From Bordetella parapertussis (lineage in GTDB: Bacteria > Pseudomonadota > Gammaproteobacteria > Burkholderiales > Burkholderiaceae_C): a DNA stretch of 50,714 nucleotides. Location: the NCBI GenBank assembly GCA_945861305.1, contig CAMATW010000019.1:1-50714 (forward strand), given 5' to 3'. This document shows positions 44,801 to 50,714 of the stretch, piece by piece. Position 1 is the stretch's first letter. Every line of letters starts with the position of its first letter. A program made the position numbers and the translations under genes. The notes beneath the pieces were generated by a model, which ran no database searches, was not told the origin of the DNA, and saw nothing but the letters and a program-made list of their open reading frames with translations.

Positions 44801-44831
44801 AAACCCCCGCAGCCTTGTGGGCGGCGGGTTT
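44801..44831 (-). terminator. Terminator between gspC and ilvA
   Basis: AAACCCCCGC at 44801-44810 pairs with GCGGCGGGTTT at 44821-44831 with one bulge. Read on the minus strand the stem ends in TTTT, so it should stop ilvA transcripts. It may also act on gspC, though the T-run on that side is weaker. Confidence 0.6.
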
Positions 44832-44839
44832 AGAGTTGT

Positions 44840-46453
44840 TTACAGCTGTAAAAACAGCTTGTACACAGGGTTGGCACTCTCATCCACATAGGGATAGCCC
44901 AAGCCGTTTAAAAATTTCTCAAAGCTGGCTTGGTCTTTGGCTGGTACTTGCAGCCCCACCAAAATGCGCCCGTAGTCTGCGCCTTGGTTGCGGTAGTGAA
45001 ACAGGCTGATGTTCCAGCCAGGGCGCATGGCGGACAAAAACTTCATCAAGGCACCAGGGCGTTCGGGAAAGACAAAGCGCAGCAGGCGTTCGTCTTGCGC
45101 CAAAGCGGACCGTCCCCCCACCATGTGGCGAATATGTTCTTTGGCCAAATCGTCGTGCGTGAGGTCGAGCGACTCAAAACCATGGCGGCTTAAATGCGCG
45201 GCGATTTTGGTGCTCTCGCCCATGCTGGTGGTGGTCAGGCCGACAAACACATGGGCCTTGGCTGAGTCGCTGATGCGGTAGTTGAACTCGGTGATTGAAC
45301 GCAGTGATTTGCTGCCCCCAAAAGCAGGCAAGTCGCCCAGCAAGGCGCAAAATCGCTTGAAACTGCCGCGCTCTTCGGGGATGGTGACGGCCAGCAAGGC
45401 TTCACGTTCTTCACCCACCTCAGCACGTTCAGCAACAAACCGCAAACGGTCGAAATTCATGTTCGCGCCACACAAAATGGCGGCATAGGTTTGACCACGG
45501 GTTTTGTGTTGTGCCACATATTTTTTGATGGCGGCCACCGCCATGGCCCCAGAGGGTTCGACGATGCTGCGAGTGTCGACAAACACGTCTTTGATGGCGG
45601 CGCACACCGCATCGGTGTCGACGCTGATGTAGTCGTCGACCAAATGCCGCGCCACACGGAAAGTTTCTTCGCCCACCAATTTCACCGCTGTGCCGTCGGC
45701 GAACAATCCCACATCGCTCAAAGTGACACGCTTGCCAGCAGTAACCGACTGCAGCATGGCTGAGGAATCGTCCATTTGCACACCAATCACTTTCACCTCG
45801 GGGCGTACTGCTTTGATGTAGTTCGCCACGCCTGAAATCAAGCCACCTCCGCCAATGGCGACGAACACCGCATCCAAAGGGCCTTGGTGCTGGCGCAGTA
45901 ACTCCATGGCGATGGTGCCCTGTCCAGCAATGACTTCGGGGTCATCAAATGGGTGAATAAAGGTCAAGCCTTGTTTGGCGCACAACTTCACCGCGCGGTC
46001 GTATGCGTCGGTGTAACTGTCTCCGTACAGCAGCACCTCGCCGCCCAGCGCTTTCACTGCCTCCACCTTCAAAGCCGGTGTGGTGACAGGCATGACGATG
46101 ACCGCGCGGGTGCCTAGCTTTTTTGCGCTCAAAGCTACGCCTTGCGCATGGTTACCGGCAGACGCACACACCACGCCTTTGGCGAGCTGGGCGGGGCTGA
46201 GTTGCACCATTTTGTTGAAGGCGCCGCGCAACTTGAAGCTAAATACCGGTTGCTGGTCTTCGCGTTTAAGCAGCACATGGTTGTGCAGGCGCTTGCTGAG
46301 AATGGGCGCGGCGTCAAGCGCAGACTCGTGGGCCACGTCGTACACCCTGGCTGTGAGGATTTTTTTCAGGTAATCCGCAGGGGTCAAACGACGCTGACGT
46401 GCTGGCTTGGTGACGGCAGGGGGCTTGTGGGGGCTGGGTTTGTGTAAGGGCAT
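44840..46453 (-). CDS. ilvA: Threonine ammonia-lyase, biosynthetic
   Basis: IlvA makes 2-oxobutyrate from threonine, the first step to isoleucine, with PLP on the lysine of FSFKLRGAF (about residue 73). ASAGNHAQGVA and GGGGLISG form the phosphate-binding loops. The C-terminal part carries two ACT-like regulatory domains (RGSFKRFCALLG and RPGALMKFLSAMRPGWNISLFHYR, cut), which respond to isoleucine and valine in the family. Length is 537; the first 20 residues are Pro/Lys rich and may include a later start. Confidence 0.96.
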   Translation of the reverse strand: MPLHKPSPHKPPAVTKPARQRRLTPADYLKKILTARVYDVAHESALDAAPILSKRLHNHVLLKREDQQPVFSFKLRGAFNKMVQLSPAQLAKGVVCASAGNHAQGVALSAKKLGTRAVIVMPVTTPALKVEAVKALGGEVLLYGDSYTDAYDRAVKLCAKQGLTFIHPFDDPEVIAGQGTIAMELLRQHQGPLDAVFVAIGGGGLISGVANYIKAVRPEVKVIGVQMDDSSAMLQSVTAGKRVTLSDVGLFADGTAVKLVGEETFRVARHLVDDYISVDTDAVCAAIKDVFVDTRSIVEPSGAMAVAAIKKYVAQHKTRGQTYAAILCGANMNFDRLRFVAERAEVGEEREALLAVTIPEERGSFKRFCALLGDLPAFGGSKSLRSITEFNYRISDSAKAHVFVGLTTTSMGESTKIAAHLSRHGFESLDLTHDDLAKEHIRHMVGGRSALAQDERLLRFVFPERPGALMKFLSAMRPGWNISLFHYRNQGADYGRILVGLQVPAKDQASFEKFLNGLGYPYVDESANPVYKLFLQL

Positions 46454-46483
46454 GCGCTATTGTCCCGCAGTTGACAGCAGGCT

Positions 46484-46517
46484 CAAAAAAAGCCCCGCTC
46501 CTTGCGGAGGCGGGGCT
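46484..46517 (-). terminator. Strong minus-strand terminator of the candidate sRNA
   Basis: AGCCCCGC at 46491-46498 pairs with GCGGGGCT at 46510-46517, extended by an inner TCC/GGA stem around TTGC. On the minus strand it is followed by seven T (46491 to 46485). No minus-strand protein gene ends just upstream of it. Confidence 0.9.
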
Positions 46518-46574
46518 GTAAATCCACCTTTTCAGAGGGTGGAGGAGACAACTGGAACTTGTAAACCAAGCACG
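46484..46574 (-). ncRNA. Candidate small regulatory RNA of about 90 nt
   Basis: A promoter-like pair on the minus strand (-10 TATATT at 46585-46580, -35 TTGCAG at 46608-46603, spacing 17) would start RNA near 46574. The transcript would hold a hairpin CCACC/GGTGG (46540-46522), preceded by an exposed pyrimidine run CTCCTCC that could pair with ribosome-binding sites, and ends at the terminator with T7. No credible protein frame fits. The layout is that of a Hfq-type trans-acting sRNA, but the family was not recognised and expression is untested. Confidence 0.5.
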
Positions 46575-46579
46575 GCTCC

Positions 46580-46608
46580 AATATAGCCGATGATTTGCTG
46601 CGCTGCAA
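46580..46608 (-). promoter_or_regulatory. Predicted promoter of the candidate sRNA
   Basis: TATATT (five of six to consensus) is 17 bases from TTGCAG (three of six). It would fire leftwards, away from the OsmC-family gene at 46656. Confidence 0.45.
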
Positions 46609-46655
46609 TATTTTCGATTGAAAGACAATCAAGCTTAGGTGAAAAGGAAAAAGCC

Positions 46656-47105
46656 ATGGAATGCACAGTCAGTTGGACGGGCGCGAGCGGCAGTCGCTCC
46701 GCCATGGGTTTTGTAGCCGAGACCGGCAGCGGCCATGTGGTGGCCATGGACGGGGCACCTGACCCCGCCAAGCCTGACCAAAGTGGCCAAAATTTGGCGG
46801 CACGACCTATGGAGCTGATGTTGGCAGGTTCTGGCGGCTGCACCGCCTACGACGTGGTGCTGATATTGAAGCGTGGTCGTCACGCCGTGCAGGGCTGCAC
46901 CGTCAAGCTCACCAGCGAGCGCGCTGACACCGACCCCAAGGTGTTCACCCGCATCCACATGCATTTCACGGTGCGCGGTAAGGGCATACCGCCTGAGGTG
47001 GTCGAACGTGCCATCAAGATGAGCCATGACAAATATTGCTCGGCCAGCATCATGCTGGGCAAAACCGCCGAGATCACCACAGGGTTTGAGGTGATAGAGG
47101 TTTAA
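46656..47105 (+). CDS. OsmC-family protein (YhfA-like)
   Basis: A 149-residue OsmC/Ohr-fold protein. The two redox cysteines of the family are in AGSGGCTAYDVV (about residue 62) and KYCSASIMLG (about 128). VTERADT-like and FTRIHMHFTVRGKG strands complete the fold. OsmC/Ohr enzymes reduce organic peroxides; the YhfA branch has no firm function, so peroxidase activity is only likely. AAAGGAAA at about 46643-46650 supports the ATG at 46656. Its end is 4 bases from the coq7 stop on the other strand. Confidence 0.88.
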   Translation: MECTVSWTGASGSRSAMGFVAETGSGHVVAMDGAPDPAKPDQSGQNLAARPMELMLAGSGGCTAYDVVLILKRGRHAVQGCTVKLTSERADTDPKVFTRIHMHFTVRGKGIPPEVVERAIKMSHDKYCSASIMLGKTAEITTGFEVIEV

Positions 47106-47109
47106 ATCG

Positions 47110-47739
47110 CTAAACCCTGTGCGCCACGTTGGTCATGAGCTTGGCGGCCAAGCGCATGGCTTCGCGCAGGGCTTGGGGTAAGGCCACGGCACCGGCTTTT
47201 TGCGCTTCAGCCGCGTGTTGTGCTTCATCGGTCTGCATTTGCGCCACCACCGCGCGTGAGGCCAAGTCGGCGGCGGGCAAACGCTCTAGGTGTTCGCCCA
47301 AATGCGCACCCACCTGATGTTCGGTTTCCACCACAAAGCCCAAACTCATGCCGTCTCCTCCCAGCTTGCCTGCGGCATAGCCAATGGCAAACGCACCCGC
47401 GTACCAAAGCGGGTTGAGCAAGCTGGGACTGGCGCCTAGGTCAGCCAAGCGTGCTTCAGTCCACGCCAAATGGTCGGTTTCCTCAGCGCTGGCTTGCACA
47501 AACTGTTCCCGCAGCTTCGGGTTGCGTGTGGCCAGTGCTTGCGCCGCATAGAGCGCTTGGGCGCAGACCTCACCGACATGGTTCACACGCATCAAAGCGC
47601 CAGACTCGGCACGCTCGGTGTCGGTGAGCGTCAAAGTGCTGATGCCCTGCGCTGGGTCAGGCCGCGCGGCATGGTGCTGCGCAAAAACAGTGCGCAAGCT
47701 TTGGTCAATCAAGGAAATAAAGCGGTCAGCAATGGGCAT
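47110..47739 (-). CDS. coq7: Demethoxyubiquinone hydroxylase Coq7
   Basis: Coq7 is a di-iron membrane-bound monooxygenase that adds the last hydroxyl in ubiquinone synthesis. Iron ligands are visible in ERAESGALMRVNHVGE, ASAEETDHLAW, VETEHQVGAHLGEHLE and QTDEAQHAAEA, i.e. the Glu/ExxH pairs of the ferritin-like fold. GYAAGKLGGDGMSLGFV lies between them. At 209 residues it is the long bacterial form, found in beta- and gammaproteobacteria that use Coq7 in place of UbiF. Confidence 0.95.
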   Translation of the reverse strand: MPIADRFISLIDQSLRTVFAQHHAARPDPAQGISTLTLTDTERAESGALMRVNHVGEVCAQALYAAQALATRNPKLREQFVQASAEETDHLAWTEARLADLGASPSLLNPLWYAGAFAIGYAAGKLGGDGMSLGFVVETEHQVGAHLGEHLERLPAADLASRAVVAQMQTDEAQHAAEAQKAGAVALPQALREAMRLAAKLMTNVAHRV

Positions 47740-47791
47740 ATAAATACTTAATAACTAAAAATTACAGTTCAAAGTTGGGGTGAATACAACA

Positions 47792-47809
47792 GTGTCACAG
47801 AACTGAAAC
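47792..47809 (+). promoter_or_regulatory. Possible Pho box upstream of the OprO/P-like porin
   Basis: GTGTCAC (47792-47798), AGAA, CTGAAAC (47803-47809): two 7-base half sites 11 bases apart, as in the PhoB consensus CTGTCAT-N4-CTGTCAT (9 of 14 matches). A loose -10 (AGAATA) is about 11 bases further on. The match is modest; the appeal is that OprO/OprP porins are PhoB targets in pseudomonads. Confidence 0.35.
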
Positions 47810-47869
47810 ATGCAAAAACAAGAATAACTGAGCATATTGCCTTTCTCATACCCTTATGGAGTTTTAAAC

Positions 47870-49372
47870 ATGAAACAAGTGAAATTCTCTGCACGCAGCG
47901 CAACATCTATCGCTGTTGCAATTTTATGCCTTGGCGCCAGCGCCACGGCTTTTGCCCAAGTGGAAGCCAAGGTCACTGGCCGCGTACACTTCGATGTTCG
48001 CAATTTCAGCACCAGCTTCAACGCCATCGCTGACCGCGACAGCGCATCTTTGGGCGACAGCTTTGAAGTTCGCCGCGCCCGTATCGGCATTGTTGGCACT
48101 ATCAACAAAGACATCAGCTACGAAGTCGTCGGCAACGCTGTGGGTGGGAACACCAACTTCGTCGACACCGCTTGGGGTAACTACGGCTTCAACAAAAAAG
48201 CCCAAGTTCGCGTAGGCCGTTTTAAGCAGCCTTTCAGCATGGAAGAGCAATCCAGCTCTAACAACGTCAGCTTCATGGAGCGCTCATACGGCAACCAAAT
48301 GGTTCCCGGCAAGCGCCTGGGCGCCATGGTTCACGGCGAACCCATGACTGGTTTGACATATGGCATTTCCATTTACCAAGACGGCTTCAACGAAAACACC
48401 AACCAAAGCAGCATTGGCAACAAGCAAGCCGCTCGTTTCACATTGAACTTGGCTCAATTGCGTGACATCCAAGACACCGTGTTGCACATTGGTGCCGGTT
48501 ACACAGGTGGCGACTCAACCGTTGTGCCTACTAACTCTGGCAATACACAATCTGCAGCTGACACAACCACACGAGCAACCATCGTGGCTTTGCGCTCAGA
48601 AAACCGAGGCATGGCCAACGTTTACCGTGCACAAATTGGTGGCGATACTTTGAGGCCAGCTACGACGACTTTGTCTGGTACCACCGCCACAACAGCAGGC
48701 GGATTAGGCTATAACCAATCCGCCAACAACGCCATCACCATCAACCAAAAATTGCGTGGTGTTGAATTTGCAGGTGCGCGTGGCCCCTTCAAGTTCCAAA
48801 TGGAGACTTTCAACAGCAAATACGACGCCAAAGGTACCGCTCAAAACTTAACCACCTCAGCAACTGCTGATCATGCTATGGGTGTTCAAGTCAAAGCCGA
48901 TTACATGGAATTCATGTACAACATCACTGGTGAAAGCTTTACTGAAGCCTACAAGGGCGGCGCATTTGGTGGCATCAAGCCAAAAACCAACTTCATGACC
49001 GACTACGGCGGTGTGGTGGGTAACGGCACAGGTGCTTGGCAAGTCGGTTTCCGTGCATCTAAATACAGTGCAAACCTTCCTGTGACGCCATCCGCAACTA
49101 ACTGTACGGCTACAACAGGTTGTGCTACCAATGTCACTACTGGAACAGCCGCTATCGGCAGCCGTGTACAAAATGCAGAATCTGCGAAGACCAGCACCTA
49201 TGCTTTGAACTGGATTTTGAATTCCAACGCTCGCATCATGTTTAACTACGCAGAGACCAAATTCGGTCACAACATCGTTATTCTTGACGCGCAAAACTCT
49301 GTTACTGCACTCACCTCTGGCGCCACTGATAAAGAGCGAGTTATCTCTGTACGTTCACAGTTCAACTTCTGA
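47870..49372 (+). CDS. OprO/OprP-family porin (phosphate-selective porin type)
   Basis: An outer-membrane beta-barrel of 500 residues. The signal peptide ends ATAFAQ. The mature start has GRVHFDVRNF, then FEVRRARIGIVGTINKDISYE and RVGRFKQPFSMEEQSSSNN, cut, which mark the OprO/P (O_P) porin family. Alternating strands run through to a terminal Phe in VRSQFNF, the outer-membrane insertion signal. GGAG at 47858-47861 sets the start at 47870. Selectivity for phosphate or polyphosphate is inferred only from the family and many betaproteobacterial members are untested. A strong terminator follows. Confidence 0.9.
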   Translation: MKQVKFSARSATSIAVAILCLGASATAFAQVEAKVTGRVHFDVRNFSTSFNAIADRDSASLGDSFEVRRARIGIVGTINKDISYEVVGNAVGGNTNFVDTAWGNYGFNKKAQVRVGRFKQPFSMEEQSSSNNVSFMERSYGNQMVPGKRLGAMVHGEPMTGLTYGISIYQDGFNENTNQSSIGNKQAARFTLNLAQLRDIQDTVLHIGAGYTGGDSTVVPTNSGNTQSAADTTTRATIVALRSENRGMANVYRAQIGGDTLRPATTTLSGTTATTAGGLGYNQSANNAITINQKLRGVEFAGARGPFKFQMETFNSKYDAKGTAQNLTTSATADHAMGVQVKADYMEFMYNITGESFTEAYKGGAFGGIKPKTNFMTDYGGVVGNGTGAWQVGFRASKYSANLPVTPSATNCTATTGCATNVTTGTAAIGSRVQNAESAKTSTYALNWILNSNARIMFNYAETKFGHNIVILDAQNSVTALTSGATDKERVISVRSQFNF

Positions 49373-49409
49373 TCTGTGATTTGATTTAAGAATTTAATTT
49401 CTTTTATTT

Positions 49410-49444
49410 AAAACCCCCGCAGGCCACAAACCTGCGGGGGTTTT
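49410..49444 (+). terminator. Rho-independent terminator after the first porin
   Basis: A perfect 14-bp stem (AAAACCCCCGCAGG with CCTGCGGGGGTTTT) around a 7-base loop, ending in T. It begins 37 bases after the porin stop and separates the two porin genes. Confidence 0.95.
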
Positions 49445-49788
49445 GCTTTGTGCGCCGTACTCAGCAAGCGCAAAACAACAGGGGACAGTTGCAACTGCAA
49501 CAGTAGGCCGAAGCTCTGGGTCCAGATACTTCTAAATAGTTCAATAATGCTGTTATATAAATTGTTTTAGTTATTTTTGATGTTTATTAGCACCAACGAT
49601 GTACATGGCTTGTTGCCCCAAGGCAACGTAACACCCCCGACATGTTGGAAAAACTTTGCTTCACCTTACTGCTTCTGCTCAAATAACTTCAGCTTCCTAA
49701 AATGGAGGTTGGCCCGGGGTTTCGGTAGTAAGTGTGCAAACATTTCTTCGAACCGGAGCCCTTTGTTTAACCCTTGGAGAAAATTGAA
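49445..49788 (+). promoter_or_regulatory. Intergenic region and long leader of the second porin
   Basis: No gene is seen in these 344 bases; a 71-codon frame at 49577 has no family look. Possible promoters are an extended -10 (TGTTATATA, 49551-49559) or TTGTTT (49562-49567) with TATTAG 17 bases on. Either leaves a leader of about 190-220 bases with a hairpin at 49612-49627 (GTTGCC/GGCAAC around CCAA). GGAGA at 49776-49780 is the porin's ribosome-binding site. Confidence 0.45.
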
Positions 49789-50714
49789 ATGAAAAAAACC
49801 CTCGTTGCAATCGCAGCAATGGCCGCCGTAACTGGCGCTATGGCTAATGCCACTATTTACGGCAACATTGACCAAGCCATCACAAAAAGCTCAACTTCAG
49901 TTGCTGGTGTACAAACCAAAAGCTCGACAGGAATGAGCTCTTACCAAATGGGCTCAAGCCAAATTGGCTTTAAAGGTGAAGAAGACCTTGGCGGCGGCTT
50001 AAAAGCTTCTTTCCTGCATGAAATGGGTGTGACTACAGAAGCAAACGATAACAATATGACAACCCGTCAGGCCTATGTTGGTTTGAGCGGTGGTTTCGGT
50101 GCTCTGCGTGCTGGTAAACAGTATTCCAATGTATTCGGCAACTTGATCAGTGCTGACCCCTTTGGTGCCACTGGCAATTCTGGCTCTTTGTACGTAGGTA
50201 ATGTAATTGTTGGAAATGGGCCAAGCGCCGATAACCCCCTTCGCCAAGACAATGCTATCCAATATGATTTGCCCACCCTGGTTCCTGGCGTGAGAATCGG
50301 CGTCACCAAAGTGTTGGCTGGTGCAAACTCAGCCAATGGCGCCCCCAAAACTGCTGACAGCACAGGCTATGCTATTTCGTACGCGTCTGGTCCTTTGAAC
50401 GTTGGCTACACCTCTGACTCAATCAAAGCTCAAAATATCGCTGGAGCAGGCATCACTGCTGCTGCTAGCAGCACCACAAAGTTAACCAGTGTTGCAGCTG
50501 GTTACGATTTGGGCATGGCCAAAATCACTTACCATGATGCCAAAATCATGAACAATGGTCGGGGCGTTAAAACAAATATGACCGGTATCGCTATTCCCAT
50601 GGGCGCAGCAACATTGATGTTCACATCTGGAACTGGCAAAGCCAATACGACAGGTGGTGACACCACGCTCAAAGGCACGCAGTTCGGTGCTAACTATGCT
50701 TTGAGCAAGCGCAC
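49789..50714 (+). CDS. Gram-negative general porin, 3' end outside window
   Basis: The frame opens at 49789 after GGAGA and runs off the window with 308 codons. MKKTLVAIAAMAAVTGAMA is a signal peptide; the mature part begins NATIYGNIDQA. SSQIGFKGEEDLGGGLKASF and TTRQAYVGLSGGFGALRAGKQYS, each cut, are the landmark blocks of the betaproteobacterial trimeric porins (Omp32/porin_4 type). Later strands include GYAISYASGPLNVGY and AAGYDLGMAKITY. The rest should be a few dozen residues ending in Phe. Solutes and ion preference cannot be told from sequence. Confidence 0.92.
   Translation, partial: MKKTLVAIAAMAAVTGAMANATIYGNIDQAITKSSTSVAGVQTKSSTGMSSYQMGSSQIGFKGEEDLGGGLKASFLHEMGVTTEANDNNMTTRQAYVGLSGGFGALRAGKQYSNVFGNLISADPFGATGNSGSLYVGNVIVGNGPSADNPLRQDNAIQYDLPTLVPGVRIGVTKVLAGANSANGAPKTADSTGYAISYASGPLNVGYTSDSIKAQNIAGAGITAAASSTTKLTSVAAGYDLGMAKITYHDAKIMNNGRGVKTNMTGIAIPMGAATLMFTSGTGKANTTGGDTTLKGTQFGANYALSKR

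Noticed and set aside
46532..46655. Minus-strand protein frame ending before the terminator at 46517
   Set aside because: Its N-terminal part is only a shadow of the OsmC-family gene and the remaining 30 codons have no start signal; an RNA is more likely.
49577..49792. Small plus-strand frame of 71 codons before the second porin
   Set aside because: It has no good ribosome-binding site, overlaps the porin start and has an unlikely composition; treated as leader sequence.
1..50714. tRNA, rRNA, CRISPR arrays, prophage, toxin-antitoxin or restriction genes
   Set aside because: Read through for clover-leaf ends, regularly spaced repeats and typical genes; none was recognised. A tool-based scan (tRNAscan-SE, CRISPR finder) would be decisive.

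Overview
The window looks like chromosomal DNA of a betaproteobacterium of the order Burkholderiales, most likely a Comamonadaceae-type freshwater organism. This is inferred from gene content, gene order and moderate-to-high GC with compact, overlapping genes; no marker RNA gene is present to confirm it. Almost all of it is a housekeeping backbone: about 49 protein genes, two decayed genes, one REP-type transposase locus and one candidate small RNA. I saw no tRNA, rRNA, CRISPR array, prophage or integron.

Layout. 1-2270: the end of a di-heme cytochrome c4-type gene, a clean terminator, then msrP-msrQ (periplasmic methionine sulfoxide repair). 2271-4135: lysA-lptM facing cyaY. 4148-10130: mrcA (PBP1A), then a compact type IV pilus alignment cluster pilM-pilN-pilO/P-pilQ in which pilO and pilP form one gene and PilM and PilQ are short. 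10144-14344: aroK-aroB-dgt-DUF1415-methyltransferase, nearly all overlapping. 14345-15811: a patchwork region holding a truncated NAD(P)-binding gene, a thioredoxin-like gene and a RAYT transposase bracketed by short repeats. 15812-22021: gltB-gltD, with a good sigma-70-like promoter directly after the last repeat. 22033-25860: mlaFEDACB, the phospholipid transport system that keeps the outer membrane asymmetric. 25891-31077: a two-gene ABC exporter, ibaG, murA, hisG, hisD. The histidine run stops at hisD.

31078-31570 holds the decayed remains of a cyclopropane fatty acid synthase gene and a GC-rich fold-back. 31571-44271 (minus strand) is a type II secretion operon in the order gspG-H-I-J-K-L-M-N-D-E-F, followed by a 5'-nucleotidase and a YddA/SbmA-like ABC transporter. 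gspC is divergent (44318-44800) and short. 44840-47739: ilvA, a candidate sRNA on the minus strand, an OsmC-family gene and coq7. 47870-50714: two porin genes, the first of the OprO/OprP family with a possible Pho box, the second cut by the window end.

The unifying theme is the cell envelope: peptidoglycan (MurA, PBP1A, DAP decarboxylase), outer-membrane lipid balance (Mla, LptM), two secretin machines (PilQ, GspD), exporters and porins. I found no wholly new multi-gene system. The points most worth a second look are the fused PilO-PilP with its slimmed-down partners, the unannotated sRNA candidate at about 46484-46574, the RAYT with its repeat set next to the gltB promoter, the two gene remnants, and the fold-back at 31431-31491.
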